DNA of 49,002 nt from an uncultured Hymenobacter sp. (lineage in GTDB: Bacteria > Bacteroidota > Bacteroidia > Cytophagales > Hymenobacteraceae). The position numbers and the translations under genes were made by a program. The notes under the pieces were generated by a model. The model saw only the letters and a program-made list of their open reading frames with translations. It made no database searches and was not told the origin of the DNA. Shown piece after piece: positions 42,983 through 49,002 of this stretch. The stretch is taken from positions 1 through 49,002 of the forward strand of contig CAJYVK010000144.1 of NCBI GenBank assembly GCA_913778455.1, read 5' to 3'. The stretch's first letter is position 1, and each line of letters opens with the position of its first letter.

Positions 42983-43063
42983 GGAAAAGGAAAAGAAGGG
43001 TGGAAAAACTTACCCCGGCTAACGGCCTCAGCTGCCAGCGGTTGCGCTTCTTTTCCCTTTTCC
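42983..43063. repeat. GGAAAAGG / CCTTTTCC inverted repeat in the adh leader
   Basis: GGAAAAGGAAAAGAAG (42983-42998) and its near-perfect complement (43047-43063, one extra C) enclose 48 nt. The inner arm touches the start codon, so a stem in the mRNA would place the ATG at the base of a hairpin. Confidence 0.6.
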
Positions 43064-43172
43064 TTCGGGCTGCAACTACGTTACGCAAAACAACTTACGC
43101 AGCTCTAGTCAGCAGTCAGCCTGCACCGTATGCACGGCTACCTAGCTGCCTGCCAACTCCTATTCCACACGT

Positions 43173-44111
43173 TCAAAGCTGATAAATACTCACCCCCTGG
43201 GGCGTGGTGAAGTACGCTAATTGCTCATCAAAGAGCACCTGGCGTATGGTCGTTGCATCGAGCCCAGCGGGCAGCGGCAGCGTGCGCTCACTGAGGTTGT
43301 AGAGGTGAAAAAAGTGCAGCTGCCCACCCGCCAAATACACTAATTCGTCCCCACGGAAGGCAATGAAGCTCAGCCCAGTGAAAGGCAATTTTTTACGATA
43401 ATTCCCCAGGTTATCAAACACGAAGATGCCACTGGTGTGATCTACCAAATACAGGTTGTTCTGGTACTGGCGCAGGAAGCGGAAATCGGGCCGGCTGCGG
43501 CCGATAATCAGGTCGAGCGGCGTGCTTTGAACTACGCGCAGGGCCTGCGGGTCGAATTCGCGCAACGTGAGGGCGCTCTCGTCGAGCAGCCAGAGCAGGC
43601 CGTCGGGGGCCAGCGTGGCCGTCCGCACAGTACCGTCGAAGTAATCGGCCAGCCGGATCTCGGCCAGCGGGGCCAGGAAGCGGTCAAGCAGCAGCACCTG
43701 CTGGCGGTCGTCGTAGAAGGCCAGCAAACTATTCTGGTTCCAGGCTTCGATGAGGGCAACGTGGCCGGGCTGGGTCGGCGAGTAGGTATTGAGCGGCTGG
43801 CCGTCGCGGCCCAGTTGGCGCAGGTTGTTATCGCGGTCGGCCAAGTACAAAGTACCGCGCCGGTCCAGTGAGGCGGGGCCGGGGTTAGGCAGCGTCAGGG
43901 TTCGGACGGGCGTCCAAGTCGCGCCCCCGGGGGCCGGGGCACCCGCGCCGCTGGCCTTGGCAGCGGGGGCCGCCTCCACCGGGGCCACGCGAGCGGCGGG
44001 CGCCACCGAAGCCGCGCTGGGCACGGTACTCTGGGCCGCGGCAGCCAAGGGCAGCCCCACCAGCAGCAGGCTACTTCTCAAACTCGCGCAAAACCAGCTC
44101 GGTACCGTCAT
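43173..44111 (-). CDS. exported beta-propeller-like protein
   Basis: A 312-residue exported protein. The signal peptide is MTVPSWFCASLRSSLLLVGL... ending AAA-Q, then an Ala/Pro/Val-rich linker, then repeated WxxxG/LAxxxD blades (DRRGTLYLADRDN, APDGLLWLLDE, YQNNLYLVDHTSG) suggesting an NHL or YWTD-like propeller. No enzymatic motif is visible. ATG 44111 overlaps the end of the lpxH-like gene by 41 nt, which argues for co-transcription. Function unknown. Confidence 0.72.
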   Translation of the reverse strand: MTVPSWFCASLRSSLLLVGLPLAAAAQSTVPSAASVAPAARVAPVEAAPAAKASGAGAPAPGGATWTPVRTLTLPNPGPASLDRRGTLYLADRDNNLRQLGRDGQPLNTYSPTQPGHVALIEAWNQNSLLAFYDDRQQVLLLDRFLAPLAEIRLADYFDGTVRTATLAPDGLLWLLDESALTLREFDPQALRVVQSTPLDLIIGRSRPDFRFLRQYQNNLYLVDHTSGIFVFDNLGNYRKKLPFTGLSFIAFRGDELVYLAGGQLHFFHLYNLSERTLPLPAGLDATTIRQVLFDEQLAYFTTPQGVSIYQL

Positions 44112-44862
44112 ACACGCCGTAGGAGCAATAATTGACCCATTCACCCAGGTTGACGTAGCGGCTTCCGGGGCCCACCGCCACGTCGAGCGGCAAGTGCCGG
44201 TGGCCAAATACGTAATAGTCGTGGTGTTGGCGCTGTTCCAGCTCGCGGCAGTATACGAGCAGCCACTCATCCTCGCCAAAGTACGTGGCATCAGCCGCGC
44301 CGTTTTGTAGGCGCGAATGCCGGCTCCAGCGATTCGCAATGCCGATGCCCAGGTTGGGGTGCAGGCGGGCAAATAGCCACTGCATCAACCCCGAGTTGAA
44401 AACCGGCTTCATCACGCGCTTGTAGGCAAAGTCGCCCGGCCCCAGCCCGTCGCCGTGGCCGATGTGAAATAGCTGGTCGCCCATGCGCTGGCTTACCGGC
44501 TGGCGCATAATGGGAATACCCATTTCCTGGGTAAAATAGCCGAACATCCACATGTCGTGGTTACCGGTAAAGAGCGTGATGGGCAGCCCCGCGTCGGTGA
44601 GCTCGGCTAGCTTACCCTGCAAGCGACTGAAACCCCGCGGAATAGCGTGCTTATACTCGAACCAGAAGTCGAAAATATCGCCCAGTAGGTAGATGGCCGC
44701 CGCATCGCGGGCCGCCATATCGAGCCAGCGCACGATGCGGCGCTCGCGCTCGCGCGAGGTAGCGGCATCGGGCGCACCCAGGTGAAAATCGGAGGCGAAA
44801 TACACGCGCTGGCCCGGCACCAGGGCCAGCGGCGGCAATTCGGGCAAGGACTTAAGCGTCAT
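44071..44862 (-). CDS. LpxH-like UDP-2,3-diacylglucosamine diphosphatase
   Basis: A 263-residue calcineurin-type phosphoesterase. Metal ligands are DFHLG (Asp25, His27), GDIFD (61-65), GNHD (100-103), GHGDG and GHRH, in the usual order. The family member LpxH cleaves UDP-2,3-diacylglucosamine in lipid A synthesis, and the YxYKH/DFWFEY loop fits. The start is ATG 44862, overlapping the end of lutC by 11 nt. No other lpx gene is here. Confidence 0.88.
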   Translation of the reverse strand: MTLKSLPELPPLALVPGQRVYFASDFHLGAPDAATSRERERRIVRWLDMAARDAAAIYLLGDIFDFWFEYKHAIPRGFSRLQGKLAELTDAGLPITLFTGNHDMWMFGYFTQEMGIPIMRQPVSQRMGDQLFHIGHGDGLGPGDFAYKRVMKPVFNSGLMQWLFARLHPNLGIGIANRWSRHSRLQNGAADATYFGEDEWLLVYCRELEQRQHHDYYVFGHRHLPLDVAVGPGSRYVNLGEWVNYCSYGVYDGTELVLREFEK

Positions 44863-45502
44863 CTTCGAGCAAAAACAAGCTGAGTCGGCGCGGGCCGTGG
44901 GCTCCCAGCACGAGGGTTTTTTCAATGTCGGCCGTGCGGCTGGGGCCAGTGGTGAGTGAGAGCATGGAGGGCAACTGCGCCCCATAGCGTGCCTGCACCG
45001 CCCGCAGGGCATCCCCGATTTCGGCTACCACCTGACTGGGACGGGCCAGCACCACGTGCTGGTCGGGGTAGATGCTGAGCCGCCGCCCGCTGGCCGTAGC
45101 CGGGGCTACCACGAGGCTACCGGTACGCGCTACTAACGCCTCGCAGGAAGTGAGGCCAACGGCCGCCTGCGTTCGAAACTCGGCTTCGGTGGCTTGGAAA
45201 GGTACCTGCGCGGCAGTGAGCAGCGCTTGCAGGGCCGGCTCCCACACGTAAAACTGCTGCCCGGCGGGCAGGCGCTCGGCCAGCCAGGCCCGCAGCTTCT
45301 CTCCTAGTTCCGGCAGACTTTCGCAGTAGCAAAACTCACCCCCAATGCGCTGAAAATTTGCGGCAAACGTCACGGCCAAGTCGGCAGCCGGCAGCGGCGG
45401 GTGCACCGGGGCCGACCAGTCGGGCGCGGCTGGCACCGGGGCCGGGCCGGCCGCCAGCGCCGTGCGAATCCGGCCGAGCATTTTTTCGCGGGAAGAAACC
45501 AT
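44852..45502 (-). CDS. LutC-type LUD domain protein
   Basis: A 216-residue LUD-domain protein, the LutC subunit type of the LutABC lactate oxidation complex. The conserved TGPSRTADIE and LVLGAHGP motifs are at the C-terminus. LutA and LutB are not in this window, so lactate use cannot be assumed. It heads an overlapping run lutC-lpxH-propeller. A consensus -7 box lies 4 nt before the ATG. Confidence 0.85.
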   Translation of the reverse strand: MVSSREKMLGRIRTALAAGPAPVPAAPDWSAPVHPPLPAADLAVTFAANFQRIGGEFCYCESLPELGEKLRAWLAERLPAGQQFYVWEPALQALLTAAQVPFQATEAEFRTQAAVGLTSCEALVARTGSLVVAPATASGRRLSIYPDQHVVLARPSQVVAEIGDALRAVQARYGAQLPSMLSLTTGPSRTADIEKTLVLGAHGPRRLSLFLLEDDA

Positions 45503-45506
45503 AGCG

Positions 45507-45514
45507 CAAAGGTA
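45507..45514 (-). promoter_or_regulatory. -7 promoter box of lutC
   Basis: TACCTTTG, a full match, followed by CGCT and ATG. A transcript from here would be leaderless. No clear -33 box. Confidence 0.6.
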
Positions 45515-45523
45515 ATGGACGCA

Positions 45524-45553
45524 AAAAAGGCCAGCCGTACGGCTGGCCTTTTT
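45524..45553. terminator. perfect palindromic terminator of ftsH
   Basis: GGCCAGCCGTACGGCTGGCC flanked by A5 and T5, so it works in either direction. It lies 31 nt past the ftsH stop. Confidence 0.85.
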
Positions 45554-45583
45554 AATAAGGTGCGGGCTAAGCCGCGCTCGTGA

Positions 45584-47656
45584 CTATACGGTCTCCGTTT
45601 CCGGCTGGCCCGGCAGGTGCAGCGGGGGTAGGTCGCCGAGCGGCGTTTCGGGGTGCTCGGCGTGGCGCTCGCTGGCCGTTTCGGAGCGGTCGGTGCCCGC
45701 CATGTGCGCTTGGTAATTGGTCTGGCCGCCGAAGGGGCGCTTGCCGACGAGACGCTCAAGGTCATCTTGCAGCAACACTTCTTTTTCCAGCAGCTCTTTG
45801 GCAATCACCTCCAACTCGTGGCGGCGCTCGACCAGCAACTCTTTCGTGCGGGTGTAGGCTTGGTCGATGATGGTACGAACTTCTTCGTCAATCATCTGCG
45901 AGGTCGCTTCCGAATAGGGCTTCGAGAAACCATACTCATTTTGGCCTTTCGAGTCGTAGAACGACACGTTGCCCAGCTTCGGGTTCATGCCGTACATCGT
46001 CACGATGCTATAGGCCATTTTGGTAATTCGCTCCAAGTCGCTCAGCGCCCCGGTTGAGATTTTACCAAAAACCAGCTCTTCGGCAGCCCGACCACCCAGG
46101 GCCATGCACATTTCGTCAATCAGCTGTTCCGTATTGTAGAGGAACTGCTCTTTGGGTAGGTACTGCGCATAGCCCAGCGCTGCCACGCCCCGCGGCACAA
46201 TCGATACTTTTACCAGCGGGTCGGTGTGTTCCAAGAACCAGCCCACGATGGCGTGGCCAGCTTCGTGATACGCCACGATGCGCTTTTCGCCGGGGCTGAT
46301 AATCTTGTTTTTCTTCTCCAAGCCGCCGATTACACGGTCGATGGCGTCGGTGAAATCTTGGTTGGTAATGAACTTCTTATCGCGGCGAGCGGCGATAAGG
46401 GCGGCCTCGTTGCAGACGTTGGCGATCTCGGCCCCCGCGAAGCCCGGCGTTTGGGCCGACAGCTTCTTGGCGTCCACGTCGGAGCCCAGCGTGAGCGGCT
46501 TGAGGTGCACGTTGAAAATCTGCGTGCGGCCGTTAATGTCCGGCTTGTCGATGCTAATCTGCCGGTCGAAGCGGCCGGGGCGCAGCAGGGCCGAGTCGAG
46601 CGTATCGGGCCGGTTGGTAGCCGCCAGGATGATAACGCCCGAGTCGGTCCCGAAACCGTCCATCTCCACCAGCAGCGAGTTCAGGGTGTTTTCGCGCTCG
46701 TCGTTGCCACCAGGCATCGAGCCCTTGCTGCGCGAGCGGCCCACGGCGTCAATCTCGTCGATGAAGATGATGCAGGGAGCCTTGGCCTTTGCTTGCTTGA
46801 AGAGGTCGCGGACGCGGGCCGCGCCCACGCCGACGAACATCTCTACGAAGTCGGAACCCGACAACGAGAAGAACGGCACATCGGCCTCCCCAGCCACGGC
46901 CTTGGCCAGCAGGGTCTTGCCAGTGCCGGGAGGACCTACCAGCAGTGCCCCCTTGGGAATCTTACCGCCCAGGATGGTGAACTTGCTCGGGTTTTTCAGG
47001 AACTCCACAATCTCCTGCACCTCCTCCTTTGCTTCTTCGAGGCCAGCCACGTCCTTAAACGTCACTTTCACCTTATCACCGCCTTCAAAGAGCGCGGCGC
47101 GGCTCTTGCCGATGTTGAAGATCTGACCGCCGGGGCCGCCGGCGCTGCTCATGCGACGCATGAGGAAGATAAAGAGGATGATGCTAAGAATAATCAGCCC
47201 GTAGCTGCTCACGATGTCGAGCAGGCTCACGTGCTCGCCGATGTTCATCGGCACGCGCTGGTCTACCGGCTTATTAGCCTGAAGCTTATCCAGCTGCTCC
47301 TGAAACACCTTGGCGTCGAAAATCGGGAAGAAGTACTGGGCACCCTGGGCCGCGGCGAATGGACCCCGGCGCACCGTAAGCTCATTCTTGTACTGCGGCT
47401 TTTGCAGGGCCGCCTCGGTGAGGCCGACTTCGACCATCTGCTTATTGACGACGGTGATGTCGTGCACATCGCCGGCCGCCAGCATCTGCTCGAAGCGCTG
47501 CTGATTGATTTTGATAGCGGCGTTCTGATTATTAAACCAGAACATGCCGATAAATAGCACTAGCAGCCCCGCCATCACCCACAGCTGCACTCCCGGCCGG
47601 GGCGTAGGATTGGGCAGCGTCGGCTTGCGGCGTTTGGTGGGCGTCGGATCAGACAT
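45584..47656 (-). CDS. ftsH: ATP-dependent zinc metalloprotease FtsH
   Basis: A 690-residue membrane AAA+ protease that degrades unassembled membrane and regulatory proteins. Two membrane segments are at about 24-41 and 146-167. Walker A GPPGTGKT is at 241-248, Walker B IIFIDE at 296-301, the second region of homology ends [10 protein letters not shown] near 364, and the zinc site HEAGH is at 464-468. The start is ATG 47656; an upstream in-frame start at 47689 adds a stretch unlike the family. RsfS is 93 nt upstream on the same strand. Confidence 0.97.
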   Translation of the reverse strand: MSDPTPTKRRKPTLPNPTPRPGVQLWVMAGLLVLFIGMFWFNNQNAAIKINQQRFEQMLAAGDVHDITVVNKQMVEVGLTEAALQKPQYKNELTVRRGPFAAAQGAQYFFPIFDAKVFQEQLDKLQANKPVDQRVPMNIGEHVSLLDIVSSYGLIILSIILFIFLMRRMSSAGGPGGQIFNIGKSRAALFEGGDKVKVTFKDVAGLEEAKEEVQEIVEFLKNPSKFTILGGKIPKGALLVGPPGTGKTLLAKAVAGEADVPFFSLSGSDFVEMFVGVGAARVRDLFKQAKAKAPCIIFIDEIDAVGRSRSKGSMPGGNDERENTLNSLLVEMDGFGTDSGVIILAATNRPDTLDSALLRPGRFDRQISIDKPDINGRTQIFNVHLKPLTLGSDVDAKKLSAQTPGFAGAEIANVCNEAALIAARRDKKFITNQDFTDAIDRVIGGLEKKNKIISPGEKRIVAYHEAGHAIVGWFLEHTDPLVKVSIVPRGVAALGYAQYLPKEQFLYNTEQLIDEMCMALGGRAAEELVFGKISTGALSDLERITKMAYSIVTMYGMNPKLGNVSFYDSKGQNEYGFSKPYSEATSQMIDEEVRTIIDQAYTRTKELLVERRHELEVIAKELLEKEVLLQDDLERLVGKRPFGGQTNYQAHMAGTDRSETASERHAEHPETPLGDLPPLHLPGQPETETV

Positions 47657-47749
47657 AAAAAAGGTAGTTTGTAATAGACTTGATTGCAACCACGCCGAAC
47701 CGGCGTTGTTGAGGACGCCCCCGGCAGACGCAGCCGCCCGCCCAATACT

Positions 47750-48142
47750 TTAGCGTTGGGCTACGTCGGCCGTGTCCTCGACGTACGTAATTTCGGCATC
47801 GCCCCACAGCTCCTCCAGCGCGTAAAACTGCCGGCGGTCGCGCAGGAAAATGTGCACTACTACGTCTACATAATCTAACAAGACCCACTCGCGATTGGTG
47901 CGGCCTTCGCTCTGCCAGGGAGCCTGGCCGGTGACTTTTTCTACTTCTTCTTCTACCGAGCGAGCCAGGGCGTCGAGCTGGGTATCGGACGAGGCCGAGC
48001 AGATAATGAAGTAGTCGGCTACCGCGTTTTTCAATTCCTTCAGGTTCATCACCACAATGTCCTGTCCTTTGCGGTCCTGGAGGCCGCGCACGGCTACGTC
48101 TGCCAATGTGTCCGAATCCTGTCGAACCAAGGTGCTCTTCAT
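47750..48142 (-). CDS. rsfS: ribosome silencing factor RsfS
   Basis: A 130-residue protein of the RsfS/Iojap family, which binds ribosomal protein L14 and blocks subunit joining in slow growth. KKGQDIVVMNLKEL-type core is seen as KGQDIVVMNLKELKNAVADYF, then IICSASSDTQLDALA and WVLLDYVDVVVHIF. The order rsfS then ftsH is common in Bacteroidota. It is divergent from birA with 48 nt between. Confidence 0.95.
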   Translation of the reverse strand: MKSTLVRQDSDTLADVAVRGLQDRKGQDIVVMNLKELKNAVADYFIICSASSDTQLDALARSVEEEVEKVTGQAPWQSEGRTNREWVLLDYVDVVVHIFLRDRRQFYALEELWGDAEITYVEDTADVAQR

Positions 48143-48190
48143 AGAGTAAGTTTACGTTGTTTACTAGCTAATATACGACTGCCAACCCCT

Positions 48191-48949
48191 GTGGTCATCA
48201 GCCCAACTACCTTATTTACCGGCCAACAGCTTATTTGGCTGCCCGCCTGCCCTTCTACTAACTCCGAAGCGCAGCAACTGTTGCGCGAAAACCGGGCCAG
48301 CGAGGGCTGTACCGTCATAACGGACGACCAGTTTGCCGGCCGCGGCCAGCGCGGCAACCAGTGGCTGGCCGCACCGGGCGAAAACCTGACGCTATCCATC
48401 GTGTGGCTGCCTACTTTTTTGGAAGCTAGCCAGCAATTTTTGCTGAGCCAGGCCGTGGCGCTGGGCGCGTACGACTGGGCCGCGGCGCTGCTGCAACCCG
48501 CCGAGGAGCTCAAGCTGAAGTGGCCCAACGACGTGTATTTCGGTACGCAAAAATTTGGGGGAATTCTCATTGAGAACAGCCTAAGCGGGGCAAAAATTCA
48601 GTCCAGCATCGTCGGGATTGGCTTGAACGTCAATCAGCGGCACTTTTCCGTGCCCACGGCTACTTCGCTGGGGGCGCTCACGGGCCGCTACTTTCAACGC
48701 GAGCCCCTGGCCGCCCGCCTGCTCGAATGCCTGGAGCGACGCTACTTGCAACTACGCGCCGGCCAGGTAGGCCAGCTGCGCCGCGACTACCTGGCGGCGC
48801 TCTACCGCTATCAGGAAGCGCACGACTACGAAGTGGCCGGCCGCCGGGTGCGCGGCCAGATTGTCGGCGTGGAGCCCGACGGCCGGCTGGCCGTCGCCAT
48901 CGACGGCCAGGTGCAGCGCTTCGGCTTACAAGAAATAAAGTATGTCTAA
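48191..48949 (+). CDS. birA: biotin-[acetyl-CoA-carboxylase] ligase
   Basis: A 252-residue BirA catalytic domain without the N-terminal DNA-binding domain, so it is a ligase and probably not a repressor. The biotin loop GRGQRGNQW is at 50-58 and KWPND at 110-114, both conserved. The C-terminal SH3-like part (GQIVGVEPDGRLAVAIDG) is present. The start is GTG 48191; no ATG is in frame near it. The 53 nt after it to the window end hold nothing. Confidence 0.93.
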   Translation: MVISPTTLFTGQQLIWLPACPSTNSEAQQLLRENRASEGCTVITDDQFAGRGQRGNQWLAAPGENLTLSIVWLPTFLEASQQFLLSQAVALGAYDWAAALLQPAEELKLKWPNDVYFGTQKFGGILIENSLSGAKIQSSIVGIGLNVNQRHFSVPTATSLGALTGRYFQREPLAARLLECLERRYLQLRAGQVGQLRRDYLAALYRYQEAHDYEVAGRRVRGQIVGVEPDGRLAVAIDGQVQRFGLQEIKYV

Positions 48950-49002
48950 AACCCCGCGCCGCTGGGCTGCGGGGGCGAGCGCAGCGAGCCGTTGGAGCCG
49001 GG

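Noticed and set aside
46226..47557. Plus-strand open frame of 443 codons opposite ftsH
   Set aside because: Composition is that of an antisense frame; ftsH on the other strand has every family motif.

Overview
The window looks like chromosome from a high-GC member of the Bacteroidota, most likely Hymenobacter or a close relative. The evidence is the Hymenobacter-like 5' part of a 16S rRNA gene at the left edge, many promoters of the Bacteroidota type (TAnnTTTG at -7), start codons without Shine-Dalgarno sequences, a GldH gliding lipoprotein, and a protease with a type IX secretion sorting tail. I ran no database search; names rest on motifs and recognised family features.

Layout. 1-1187: start of a 16S gene on the minus strand, with a low-GC leader and a ladder of tandem promoters behind it. 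1188-8969: a beta-lactamase-like serine hydrolase, a lipoprotein of unknown role, an APC permease, a DUF2480 protein, TsaB (tRNA t6A synthesis), an FAD/NAD(P) protein and a small unknown. 9251-17461: two tiny exported Tyr/Pro-rich proteins, an atypical SDR, ProC, a GHL10 glycosidase-like exported protein, two small disordered proteins, a membrane protein and a rhomboid protease that share an N-terminal module, and an MDR oxidoreductase. 17778-22410: an OmpH/Skp-like protein, then a minus-strand cluster of a 2TM protein, a retropepsin-like 'zinc protease', RimK and an AstE/AspA-like deacylase, then a macrodomain protein. 22491-31448: IspH and Cmk flanking an MBOAT/SGNH acyl-transfer pair, two small unknowns, a mini-lipoprotein, adenine deaminase, a REC-only regulator and a cysteine synthase-family enzyme. 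31587-41682: SucD, a low-GC lipoprotein, a flavin disulfide reductase, GldH with a RicT/PSP1 protein, an M57-type metalloprotease lipoprotein and a large subtilase. 41819-48949: a zinc alcohol dehydrogenase, an overlapping LutC/LpxH/propeller run, FtsH, RsfS and BirA.

Most genes are housekeeping or envelope genes in short operons. There is no prophage, transposase, CRISPR array or tRNA that I can see. The unusual content is between genes: at least four families of palindromic intergenic repeats, several of which supply the stop codons of the genes beside them, and a set of genes whose -7 promoter box lies only 3-7 nt before the start codon, which implies leaderless or nearly leaderless mRNAs. 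The cluster most likely to hold an under-described system is the RimK / retropepsin-like / AstE-like trio at 18662-21303.
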